This document shows, piece after piece, positions 44,691 through 54,900 of a DNA stretch of 64,000 bases. This DNA is from Bipolaris cookei (taxonomy: Eukaryota; Ascomycota; Dothideomycetes; Pleosporales; Pleosporaceae). The stretch spans positions 62,001-126,000 of the forward strand of contig NRSV01000028.1 of NCBI GenBank assembly GCA_002286855.1, given 5' to 3'. Position numbers and translations under genes: made by a program. The notes under the pieces were generated by a model. It searched no databases. It had not been told where the DNA came from and saw only the letters and a list, made by a program, of their open reading frames with translations. Within the stretch, counting starts at the first letter, position 1, and every line of letters begins with the position of its first letter.

Positions 44691-46382
44691 AAGGGGGGGT
44701 TTATTTTCTGCGTACAGTTTCTTCTCTCTTTTTCCAACTCGGTGTATCGAAGCCTTTTCTGTTCTTGCATTTCTCTGGCGTCATATGGAGGGGCTTGTGT
44801 TATGTAATCTGGTTCACGATACCATATATGTGGGGTTTTAACTCGGGTGCTTGTCTACAAATAATGTTTTTCTCGGGCGAAGAAATGGCGTTCATGTAAT
44901 AAATACAATTCTTCTTTTTTGGTTCCAGTATTCTTGCACTTTTGACACTTGCCTTTGAAAATGCTTTGATTGGCGATGATCTCATGCCTCTGGTGATTCA
45001 GATTTTTCAGTAAATACGACTTGCTGGCGTTGAGTTCATCTTATATTCCTTGATCAAGATTTTAGACGGGAGCGTCTCGAGAAAAAGAAATGTTTTCCAG
45101 AAACGCTATTGCAGATGGGCAGACGATGAACACAGTTGTTGATGAACCACTTTTTACTCGTAAATCGTAGAATTATGAATCACTCTAGGTTTTCAACTAT
45201 AACTACTATTCAAAGAAACCGTACTGTGAAATTTAAAGTGTTGAATGAGCTATTCAATGCTGCGTTTCTGTCTATTTTTGGTAGTACAACGTGGTTCATC
45301 GGCTTGACGTGTTCATGCACTGACCATATTCGTTACTGGATGAACTATGATTACCGCCTGGTCATTTTCGTTGGTTGGACATATTCATTGTCCGACCAGG
45401 CTCATCGACTAACCACTTACAGTATCTTTCCCAATTTCCCATCCTTGCTTTACCGCAATGCCATTGGACAAATATCTCTTTTGGGTAGTCCTTCAGGTCA
45501 TACGGAAATGCGGGGCGTATGCCACTGTCTGCTATCTACCAAGCAATGTTGGCGTAGTTTTAGTTATCATAGTATATTTGAGAGCTGTCCGTATAAGTAA
45601 TAAGGTTACAACGATCGGATGGCTCGGAAGCTCTACCCCGCACACAGCAGAGAGCATAAGAAGAGAACCTTGTACGCACGTAGATAGGCAAGAAGAAGAA
45701 TTTTGAATACACACACCTGTCTTTTGGCAAACCTCCTGCATTCGTGCAAACCCCCTTTAGCCCCGTGTGCACATGCTTCGTACCTTGCTGTTTGCACCCG
45801 GTCCACGCTTATGCTAGCTAGCTACAGAGCCCATTCAACAAGAGCCTTAATAGTAATTTGTCTAACTATCATTAAGACTGTACATTTCCGTTTGCACTGT
45901 GCCTCCTCGTGCATCTAGTGTTAATTACCGTCTTTTGTTTTAACGACATACAACAATGCGTTGGTTGACTATAAGATGTTACTGAAATTCCGCGCTCATG
46001 AAGTCAACAATAGAGTTGAGCAGCCAAAAGGGAAAAACAATAACAGATCTTTCAGATCCTCTCTGCAGGATCCGCCCTGCCCTACCAGACAAAATTTCAC
46101 TGAAATCTTCATTTGGACGATGTTGTAGTAACGTGTTTATAGTCCTCGCCAAGTCATCTTGCATAATCTTCAACTGCATACAAAAATCAATACTAGAAGC
46201 TACTGTTGCACAGGATACAGCGATCATCCCAAGAAGCTAAACTTTCGCCTGTACAACGGTATTATTATTATTATGAAATTAACTAGATGTATACAGCTGT
46301 TAGCACCTTGTCACTGTCGGAATATATAACCCCGACTCCTCCTTCTCTTCCCATTCGACCGTGAAACTGGACGTCACTACAT
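44691..46382. other. Gene-free, lower-GC region at the left of the accessory island
   Basis: No supported gene in 1.7 kb. Open frames at 45136-45600 (+) and 45979-46227 (-) lack domain or splice support. A short ATT repeat sits at about 46260-46275. Base composition is visibly more AT-rich than the housekeeping block to the left. Confidence 0.5.
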
Positions 46383-47615
46383 CTAGATGGGACAATCTTT
46401 CTCAGAAAGCGAAATATAGTTCAATGGAACCACTGGCATGTTCCTATTGTAATCGACGTTGTATAGGTAGCAGTCTCCGCCGTTGACGAAGATGGCAAAC
46501 TTGCATTGGTCTTGGGATCGACAGTTCTGAATACAGGCAGAGTTATCGCTCACGGTTCGGACATTGTAGGCTGCGGATCCGTCTTGACCGCTGGCGTAGC
46601 CATGTTGGCCGCATACGAGAGGCTCAGGAGTGGGTTCAGGAGTTGGCTCAGGAGTCGGCTCGGGAGTAGGTTCAGGAGTAGGCTCAGGAGTAGGGGTAGG
46701 AGTAGGGGTGACAACCGGCTCTACGCAAGGCCTGTCATACAGTTGAGCTCTCTCGGTGTTGGTAAATTGAGTGACCTGAGACAACGGAATGGTGAAGATA
46801 TAACAGGTGGTACTCGAGTACACGAAGAAGAACTGGCAACTGGGATTCTGGAGACAGGACTGAGAACACGCGGCAAGGCTGGACCCAGGAGTCGTAGACT
46901 GCAGACCTCTGGATGACGTTGGGTACTTCGCAGCTCCACAGTTTTCAGGAGCAGGCTGAGGAGTCGGTTCAGGTGTTGGTTCAGGCGACGACTCGGGGGT
47001 AGGTTCAGGTGAAGGCTCGGGAGTTGGCTCAGGAGTAGGCTCAGGAGTTGGCTCAGGTGAAGGCTCGGGAGTAGGCTCAGGTGAAGGCTCGGGAGTTGGC
47101 TCAGGAGAAGGCTCGGGAGTTGGCTCAGGTGAAGGCTCGGGAGTAGGCTCAGGTGAAGGCTCGGGAGTTGGCTCAGGAGTAGGCTCAGGAGTTGGCTCAG
47201 GTGAAGGCTCGGGAGTAGGCTCAGGAGTTGGTTCAGACGAAGGCTCAGGAGTAGGCTCGGGTGTAGGCTGATGCGAATATACTACAACAGCTGACGAGGT
47301 AGTGCAAGGCGGCTTTGCACCAGAGCAGTTTCCATACAGTGGGTTGCATCCCCTGCCACAGTAGTTACGATTACCCCCACAGTAACCACGTTGGCTAGCT
47401 TCATATCAGCTCTACACACTTCCCATTCGTTATTCCAGAACTTACTCGCAGCAGTCTCCGAACTTGGAGCCCAGACACGTGGCACCGTTGGTAGCGCATC
47501 GGCCATCTTCCGAGATTTTCGGATACGTGACAGGTCCTGATGCAGGATACGTAGCTCCCTGGACGGCTTGTACAGTGGCGAAGGCCGTCAACAGCAAAGT
47601 GTTGATACTTGGCAT
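46383..47615 (-). CDS. Secreted chitin-binding (CBM18) protein with Pro-Thr-Pro-Glu repeats and cysteine-rich modules
   Basis: Exons 47446-47615 and 46383-47394 give 393 residues. A signal peptide ([20 protein letters not shown]) precedes one hevein-like CBM18 module, with cysteines in the order C..C..CC..C..C..C..C ([39 protein letters not shown]). About 100 residues of PTPEP/PSPEP repeats follow. A cysteine-rich module ([34 protein letters not shown]), a second PTPEP run and a similar second module ([16 protein letters not shown] and CYLYNV) complete it. The paired modules look PAN/apple-like. Secreted CBM18 proteins can coat fungal wall chitin or bind chitin fragments at host contact; function here is inference. 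The intron (47395-47445) splits the CBM18 module at GDCC. Confidence 0.85.
46957..47267 (-). repeat. Coding tandem repeat for PTPEP/PSPEP units (long array)
   Basis: Roughly 310 bp of imperfect 12- and 24-bp units (GAGCC(T/A)ACTCC(C/T) alternating with a CCTTCACCT version) encode the Pro-Thr/Ser-Pro-Glu linker. A shorter array of the same unit lies at 46621-46710. Such arrays change copy number by slippage, so length may vary between strains. Confidence 0.9.
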
Positions 47616-48784
47616 TTTAACCGGTTATTATATATGGTAATGACAGTGGATGTACGTATAAAGACACAGAACTTAAGAGAATGTGGGGCCTGTTACAACA
47701 AGAACTTGTGAACAGTAACGAGCATGTTGAACAGAGGGTGAGCCTCTTTTTATCATAGGAACCCATCACTAGCAAAACATACATGGAAACTTACCTCTGA
47801 CTCAACTCAAAGACAACAAACGACCGTATGCAGCTTCTGGCCCAATATCGCTCTCGCTAGGCTTGGGTCTACAGTGACATCAGGCGATGAATGGACAGCC
47901 ACCGTTAGTATCTTCAGTGTCGAGACCTAAGTTTTGTCGAGCTAGAGCGAAAGCAGCGCAATCTAAGAAATGTGGAAATGGAGGAGGCGCAAATCGCTAG
48001 TCCGAAGATTCGGTTGTTCGTGGCGTTAAGCCTTAAGCGAACCTAGTATTGTACCCCTATACGCGCCAAGCTGGGTGGCCTCATTTCCCTGAGGCTGAAC
48101 TTGATTCTTTTTTTGCAACTCGCTTACCTTTAGTAGTCAGGCACACACTTAGGGCTATGTAAGTGCAAACGCCCCAGATTTTCCACGGGGATGCCGGCGG
48201 TGAATTGGGTGCTCGTGATACGCTAGCCTGATAAGATACTAGTATGAACGGATCGGTTAGCAAAAAGAACATAATAACAAGCCAGAGTTGCAATTGTGGA
48301 TTCGAAGCCGAAGTTACCAGAGGGTGATCTAGTTGTGCTGTATGTGCCCTGTTACATTGGTATCACTACCTGGGAACTTCGTAATGGACTTGTTGGCTGG
48401 TCATGCTACGCTCAATGTAGACCTGTTCAGAGGGAAGTATGACCCGAAGGATGTCTCCTACCAGATTGCGGACGATTGAAAGAACTTCCAGAAGCGATTA
48501 CTTAGAGGTTATGGAGGTTGTGCCAAAGTGACCGGTACAACTCATTGAATATCTTCTGGGCACATGCAAGAATCGGGCGATAATGTAGAGATGCATCAAA
48601 AATGAATAATCCAGAAAAAAACATATACACATTGGAAGGAGGACCTATATGCCATCGGATCTCTACAGCTGAACTTAATGTGAAAAAAAGCCTCCGGCCA
48701 TCCTTCCATCTGTTATTACTCATTCCCCAAGTTATGTACAATGTTACGTGGAAAGCTAAACCAGATCTGTCAAAACTCAATCTC
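47616..48784. other. Gene-free part of the accessory island
   Basis: No supported gene in about 1.2 kb; it includes the promoter of the CBM18 gene on its left. Open frames such as 48081-48293 (-) are short and featureless. Confidence 0.5.
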
Positions 48785-49227
48785 TCACGCTTGTGCTGTG
48801 CAGCTGCCGTCGTTGATATCTCCGAATATAGAGATGGAGCTGATGTCGAAAACCTCGTCCCTGAAATTGAACAATGTGTGAGAGATATTCTTGATAGAGG
48901 CCATTCCAGTAGTATCGACAGGCCCAAACACAACTGTTTCGCCCTGAAGGTTCGCAGCATTTGCAAGGGCATCTGGAAATTCAGTGCAATTATTGCCATC
49001 GTTAATGTCGCCGAAAATGCTGATCGAAGAGATGTCGAAGACTTCACCTTGAGCATTGACGAGTGTGAGGGCTACATCGGACAATGGGACTTGTGGCAGA
49101 GTAAAGGGGCCGAAGAGCGTTCCCAAGCCAAGCTGGCGCGCTTCGCTAGCTTTGGCCAGCGGCGAAGGGCGCTGGTCATACTACTGTAGAGTAGCGGGAG
49201 GGTTATGATGATAGGCTTGGTGAGCAT
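48785..49227 (-). pseudogene. Small secreted protein with an internal duplication, frame broken near the signal peptide
   Basis: ATG 49227 opens a signal-peptide-like sequence (MLTKPIIITLPLLYSSMTSA), about 120 bp after a TATAAAG on the minus strand. The following protein-like frame is shifted by two bases: it begins after a stop close to the signal-peptide end and reads about 130 residues to the stop at 48785. The best position for the break is the GGG/CCC at 49167-49169, consistent with loss of one base. The body contains two copies of VFDISSISIFGDINDG, each followed by one cysteine within a few residues, about 57 residues apart. No splice pair rescues the frame. Size, signal peptide and context are effector-like, but function is unknown. 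It may be a decayed gene or a one-base sequence error. Confidence 0.5.
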
Positions 49228-49342
49228 GATGAAAGAGGTAGGAAAAGACAGAGTTTAGTGTGTCAAGTGTCTTGGGATAGAAAGAAGCCTGAAAGATATT
49301 GAGAAAACTGCCTGACGCAGGTTTTTAGGTCTTGTTCACGGT

Positions 49343-49349
49343 CTTTATA
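49343..49349 (-). promoter_or_regulatory. TATA box (TATAAAG) of the broken small secreted gene
   Basis: TATAAAG read on the minus strand, about 120 bp before ATG 49227, with a pyrimidine-rich stretch between. Position and match support a core promoter. Confidence 0.5.
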
Positions 49350-51210
49350 TTCATCTGTATTCAATAGAGCCGTTTTTACTACACTTCACGGGCCGATATA
49401 TCAAGTGTTCAAATGAGACAAAATCGAGCTTTCTCACTGCCATCGACTCATTGTTCTCGAACCAAGAGTGGTATGATCCATCGGCAACCTATTGCTAGTG
49501 ACACTACACCACCTTTGTTAATCTGCGTTGTTTAAAAACAATACCAATCGCAAGCCAAGATCTGCTCTGGTCATGTGTTCTCATGGGCAACGATTTCGTG
49601 CAGATGCCATCGTATCTGATGTATAGCACAAGGCTGAGTTGGTATAGTTTGGCCGATATTGTAATATTCAGTTCGGCCCGCACATGTTATGCCTCATACT
49701 GACTACCAAATCATACCAAGTGCTCACTGAGACCCTGGTAATAAAAAGAAAAACACTCGCTTCTTCTTCTCGAACAAATTCTTACAAGGCCGCACACATC
49801 AATCTCGGCAGCAAGCAAGTATTCTTGGCGACTTGGAAACTGGCACTCTTTGAGTTCGGTTTGGTGCTGACATACAAGAGCGTGTGACCAAACTGCTTCA
49901 GTGATTTTGACCAAACCACTCGGCCATGTAATAAAACCATTAACTGGCGCATCCAAATAAGAGGGCATTATGGGTCCATCGTCAAACTCAAATTTAATTC
50001 AATATTGAATGCATATATTCTCTCCAAGAAACTGCACCCCAATCACTGGGAATCGCTAACCGGTCCGTCTGACCAACATACCTAGAGTAGCTACACCGAA
50101 AACTATCGGGCCATCTGTGTAAATTCAGACATAAAACTAATCTGGCCTGCATAGCCGCTGGATCTACGCAAAGGTAGCATCAACAAAGGCCGCAAAGCGA
50201 ATCTGCCTTTGTCAGCACTAGAAGCTGCACTGCCCCTCTCAAACGACCTAGAACCTGAGTCATCCCCATGTCAAACCCATGTTTTGACTACAAAGGTGAA
50301 TCAGTATGAAGAAGGTGCCACGACCGCTAAGAGCAATGTCCCAGACTTCCCCAAGATACGCCAACTCCGATCGCAAAACCAACCAGTAAGCTATTCCTCC
50401 GAGCCTCATTAGAAACAAACGAAATAGTATATCCGTATCTCAGACAAACAACTCTATACCATTCAGCCTACCCAAGAAAAAATGGCGCCTAGAACTCAAG
50501 ATCACAGGATCTGTCCAGTAGTACGGATAGGTACTATCCATATTAAGTAAACCCGAACTAACAAAGTCCTACCACAATCCTCCCGATCTCAATATCAAGG
50601 GCCGATGTTAGCAGCAACGAACTACCCCATGAGTTAGTTACTACATACTCATCACGTCCCTTGGAACCACAACTATTTAAATTGCGCAGCTACGAGGGCT
50701 AAGAATGAGACACGCTGAGATACACATACTCCATGCTACTATCCAAATCAAGTAGGTTCTCAAGCTTGTCACGCTCTTGGTACTGTCCGGTTCGCAGCAT
50801 GGAACCTCCCACACGAGAGACAGGTAGAACGAACTAAGCAAGGATGAGTAGACTTGAAAGACGAGGGGAAACAAAAGGGCAAATGGGGAATTTTTCTTCA
50901 TTGAGCAGGCGACATGTCAAGGGCATTTGGACTTTGATCTAGCGCAAAGTCCGACCCCCCTCCCTCCCAATCCCCACCAAAGTACCTTACGCACCTCATT
51001 CACATCTTGGTGGAACAAAATACTACTGCAACAAAAACAAGCCCCACTAACCAAACGAACGCAACAACAACCAAGCAACTACTACGCAGCAGCGCTACAA
51101 ATCAAACATTTCATCATCTCTACAGCGACTAAATCCAAACTCCAGATACTACCCTATATCCCCTCCTCCCCCTCCATATCCACCGATCCTTATCCCCACC
51201 CCAACTTCCC

Positions 51211-51217
51211 AAAAAAA
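51211..51217 (-). terminator. RNA polymerase III terminator (T7) of the tRNA-Glu gene
   Basis: Seven consecutive T in the tRNA sense (A7 on the plus strand), 10 nt after the tRNA 3' end. This is the normal Pol III stop signal. Confidence 0.85.
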
Positions 51218-51262
51218 CAAAGTCATATTCCGGTACCGGGAGTCGAACCCGGCTCTCGTCGG

Positions 51263-51280
51263 GCGCTCTTCATCAAGCGA
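51263..51280 (-). other. 18-nt canonical anticodon-loop intron of tRNA-Glu
   Basis: Eighteen bases (TCGCTTGATGAAGAGCGC) between A37 and C38, the standard position recognised by the tRNA splicing endonuclease. Confidence 0.8.
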
Positions 51281-51304
51281 TGAAAGCGACGGATGCTAGC
51301 CGAT

Positions 51305-51362
51305 CTGATTTCCTTATTAGTCTCTTTGTCGCAATACAAGTGATTGTGAAGTGAGAACTTAC
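51305..51362 (-). other. 58-nt GT-AG intron-like insert in the tRNA D-loop
   Basis: Begins GTAAGT (51357-51362), carries GACTAATAAG around 51312-51321 as a branch-site match about 12 nt before the end, and ends CAG (51305-51307). Its length and signals match the spliceosomal introns of protein genes in this window. It does not resemble a tRNA-endonuclease intron, which would sit in the anticodon loop. Confidence 0.85.
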
Positions 51363-51375
51363 ACACCATACCGGA

Positions 51376-51922
51376 GAAGATACTTGATGAAATGTGGCAA
51401 AATTTTAAATTTTATATATAAAGTTAAGTTATGTATGCAAGTGCAGTTAATGGGGGAGGGGAGGGGCGGGAAGGATTGATAGGGTCCCACTGTTTAGCTA
51501 GTTAAGAGGCGAGAGGATAGCGAGGGGAAGGAGGATTTTGATGGGGAGGGGTGGATGTTACGTAATGCACTAAATGACTAGTTCCATTTTCGCATCTCAC
51601 AACATTGCGTTTGAGTTGGTAAAATGCGTATCTCCTATCACGATGTTCTAATTATGATTGATTAGGCACAAGCTGCACCTCACAAATAGCATTTTACGTA
51701 CATATTTTCATATGTAGGAAAAAAACCTCATTCCGTTTTCATCCAGGATAAAAAAGTACCGATAGGATACATGTATGGCAGTAAAAAAAAGAGCAAGGTT
51801 TCTTGAACAAACGAACGCTGATATTGACTTACCAGAATAATCATACACATCATTACAATACTTTGTATCGAGCCCATCATGATATGGCCCCCGTGCATAG
51901 AGGGCGTTGTAGAATATCCTCC
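51376..51922. other. AT-rich intergenic region
   Basis: About 550 bp between the tRNA 5' end and the stop of the KDM4-type gene; strongly AT-rich at 51400-51430. No gene is seen. Confidence 0.5.
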
Positions 51923-54900
51923 TCACGACGAATAGCGCCATGTTTCTGCGCCATGGACCTTTGAGTCGGGCTGTGATGGCTCAGATACAGGCTTCTCTTG
52001 ATCGGGTGCAGCTGCAGTATCATACTTGCCATCATCGCTGATGGGGCTAGGCGTTGGTCGCAGTGGCTCTTGTGGTGTCGGAGACGGCTTTTTACTTTCG
52101 GATTCTTCTTTGCTCGTAGGTAAATCTTGAGAAAGGCTCGAGCGAGGACCTGAAGGCGGATAGCGCGACTGCGGCTCTTGTGGTGAAGGAGCAGTCACCG
52201 AAGGCTCGCTTGGTGGGCCCGTTGTTGTAGCCAGCTGTTTAAGCATTTGTTCCCACTTTGGCGCTTCTGTAGTCTGCGTTGTCCGCGCCATTTCGCGCTG
52301 GAAAGCATCAGACGATTGGAATTGTGCAGATGGCTTTGGTACAGATGAACTTGTAGGCGGTGACTCGTAGTACTCCTGGGGAGGTATAGACCCTGTTGGT
52401 GCTGCGGGTTTCGGTGCAACTGTAGTAGGCGTACCACTCGCCCTTGACATCGGAGGCTTTGGCATCCACTCAGGGGTGATCCCACGATCCAGACTATAGG
52501 GTGATATGTAAGTTTTTGTCCTCCGTAGATAACAGTTTCTGAGGTAGGGGTAATTCATAACATAGGACAAGTATTCAGTGGGGGATTGGGCAGCGTAAAT
52601 GATGTTAGAGGAGGGTGTGACGGCGTACATTGGAGGTTTGGGAGGCCCAGAAGGGTTGCTCGGCATGCTTGAGATCGACGAGCGACCATTCGATTGCCCT
52701 TGAGCCTGACGGCCAGGTGGACCATAAGCCGGTGCCACACTTGGTACTTGACCATGTGTGTACGACGATTGACGAATGTTCTGAGCATATGGGCATGGTG
52801 GCAAGACATTAGCATGTGGCGGCGCTTGCGCATACTTTTCAACGCCGCTGAGCGTCGGCCCAGATGTTGCTGGTTGTGCCTTCCATGAAGCAGTTGAGTA
52901 GCTTTGTGGAGGAACATATGGATGATATTGTAGTTGTTGCTGAGAGGGATGCAGCGGTCGATGCGAGAGGTAGCCCTGGTTTGACTGTTGGCCGTACTGC
53001 CCGTGTGGCATGCGATGATCATAACTCACGTTTGGTTGATGTGCAACGGGCGAATTGGGGTTCTTGCGAGTGTCCGGATTATATACTGGTGATCTGAAAG
53101 GCGCTACGACCGGGTCTTTTGGCTTGTAACTGTACGGCCGCCCAGTCGGCATATATTGCTGCACAGGGGATACAGCGATAGGTGCTGGTTTGAGCGGATA
53201 GGAAGCCGGGTAAGAAGCACGATGGAATGCTGGTACTGGAGGAGGTGGAGGTTTGACAGTATCGAGGAAGTTGCTCTTTGGGTTGTTCCTCGGCTTCGCA
53301 GGGTTCTCAGTGTACTGTGGCCTGGCCTCAGTTGACAACTTTCCGATATAGTACCACAACTGGTCTTCCTTGCTAAGGTCGACCTTGGCTAACTTCTGCG
53401 TGACCTCAGGAGCAGTGTACCATTCAGCCCATTTCTGTTCAGAGTTAGGGTCATGGAAAGGATCGCCTATCTCAGGCACCCCATCTGTACGATTGGTAAT
53501 GTCGAGAGACGCATCGCTTTCCTTTAGATGCTCTGGCAGTGGTTTAGCGTTCGCAGATGGCTTCAACCTCTGAGATTCATCTGGATGAAGCTTCAAGATA
53601 TACTTCCACTCAACCTCGACACGATCACTATACAGGTTAGCATATTAGTATAATCGGAATCCACTTTACGTACCCATCAGGCAACACGTCTACCAAAACA
53701 GCCTGCTCACCAGGCCTATTCTCCACGACCTGTGCACCGTAGATTTGGTACATCTCACCACCCACATACTGGAACTGGATAACGTCCTTGGGTTTGAGGG
53801 TCTTGCCGTATGACATGACATACTTGTCCTTCTCAAGTGCTTCAACGTCGACCGTCTTGTTGTTCCTCTTCTTCGGTCGATGGAAGCGGCATCGGAAATC
53901 GTAGCCATCGTAAAAGTACTCTGTACCCTCTTCGTCAAACGTAGGCATCGGTCCAAGGTCTACCTGTACTCCAGCTGCCACAGCACAGGTGGCGTGGAAA
54001 GCCCTGGTGCACTTCTTCTGAGAACACTGGAAGACAGCACCGCGCTTCGACCGACAGTAGTTGCACTTGAGTTCGAGACGATCCTTGCCAATGTTGGTCA
54101 CATTGCACACTGTTTCTATGTCGTTCTTTTTGACAATGTACGTTTCGGGTGTGTAGTCAGCACAGATGCGATGTGCCTGCATGCCATTGTCGGTTTGTAG
54201 CAGATCATCATACTCGACATCGTTGGGACAGAGGATACAAGGCATGCCACGACCAGGGATTCGGATGCGAATGCGGATGCGTTTGAGCTTCTTCGGTCGT
54301 GACGATTCCTTGGAATCTTCCTTCCCTCGCTTCCTTTTGTTGCCAGTAGATTTGCGGCTAGCTTTGGCTTTGGTCTTTCCAGCAACGCTAATAGGAGGGC
54401 TAGGCAGACGATCAGCGCCATCATCCTCATCCTCTTCATCGTCCGTCTCTTCATAGTACTCTGGCGTTGGTTCACCTCTCAGCTTACGCTCAATCTCATT
54501 GACATCAACCCAGACACTGTCAGATTCGCACATGCATTTCTTCGCAATCCTGCCGTAGCTCAACCACGACTCATTTGCAAAATTGACCGACTCTGCGCAA
54601 TTGTAACCAATGTTGTAGCCGGAATGGTAGCCATAGGGGTAGGTGATGACGAATTCACCTTCGTAGTGAACAAGCCGGTTGACCTTGATATTGAAGTCTC
54701 GCTCTAGGCGCTGTGGAGAGATCAAATAAGTCTTGTGACGAAGAAACTGCGAGCAATGCTTCGCATCATTCGGCCATATGGTCTGCATTGCAGCTTCAAA
54801 GCGACGGGCGTCCTCTTGGGATATGCTGTACCATTGCTTGGGGGCACCAAAGTGAATGTAGTTGATACTGTAGAGATCCACATCCTCCAAATGCCAGGCA

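Larger units (their letters stand above)
49228..51227. other. Gene-free part of the accessory island up to the tRNA
   Basis: Two kilobases with no supported gene. Open frames at 50209-50412 and 50927-51283 (+) are not coding-like, and the latter runs antisense into the tRNA gene. The left end holds the small-secreted-gene promoter; the right end holds the tRNA terminator. Confidence 0.5.
51228..51375 (-). tRNA. tRNA-Glu(UUC) gene with two introns, one of them spliceosomal-like in the D-loop
   Basis: On the minus strand the acceptor strands TCCGGTA (51369-51375) and TACCGGA (51229-51235) pair perfectly, with discriminator A at 51228. The T-arm is CCGGG-TTCGACT-CCCGG. The anticodon arm is CGTCG/CGACG with loop CTTTCA..C, giving anticodon TTC at 51282-51284. 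An 18-nt intron (51263-51280) sits in the canonical place after position 37. The D-arm is split: TGGTGT (ending 51363) and ATCGGCTAGCAT (from 51304) are separated by 58 nt beginning GTAAGT and ending CAG. Without both inserts the tRNA is 72 nt with a D-loop the same length as yeast tRNA-Glu. The B box GGTTCGACTCC is intact; the A box is split. A T7 terminator follows. It may be functional or a tRNA pseudogene; tRNA identity is secure. Confidence 0.9.

Noticed and set aside
45979..46227. 82-codon open frame (-) reading a fairly protein-like MQDDLARTINTLLQHR stretch
   Set aside because: No recognisable family, no convincing neighbouring exons and a gene-free setting. It could be a relic, but I cannot support it.
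50927..51283. 118-codon open frame (+)
   Set aside because: Low complexity, and it runs antisense through the tRNA-Glu gene (its PVPGVEPGSRR end is the tRNA complement).
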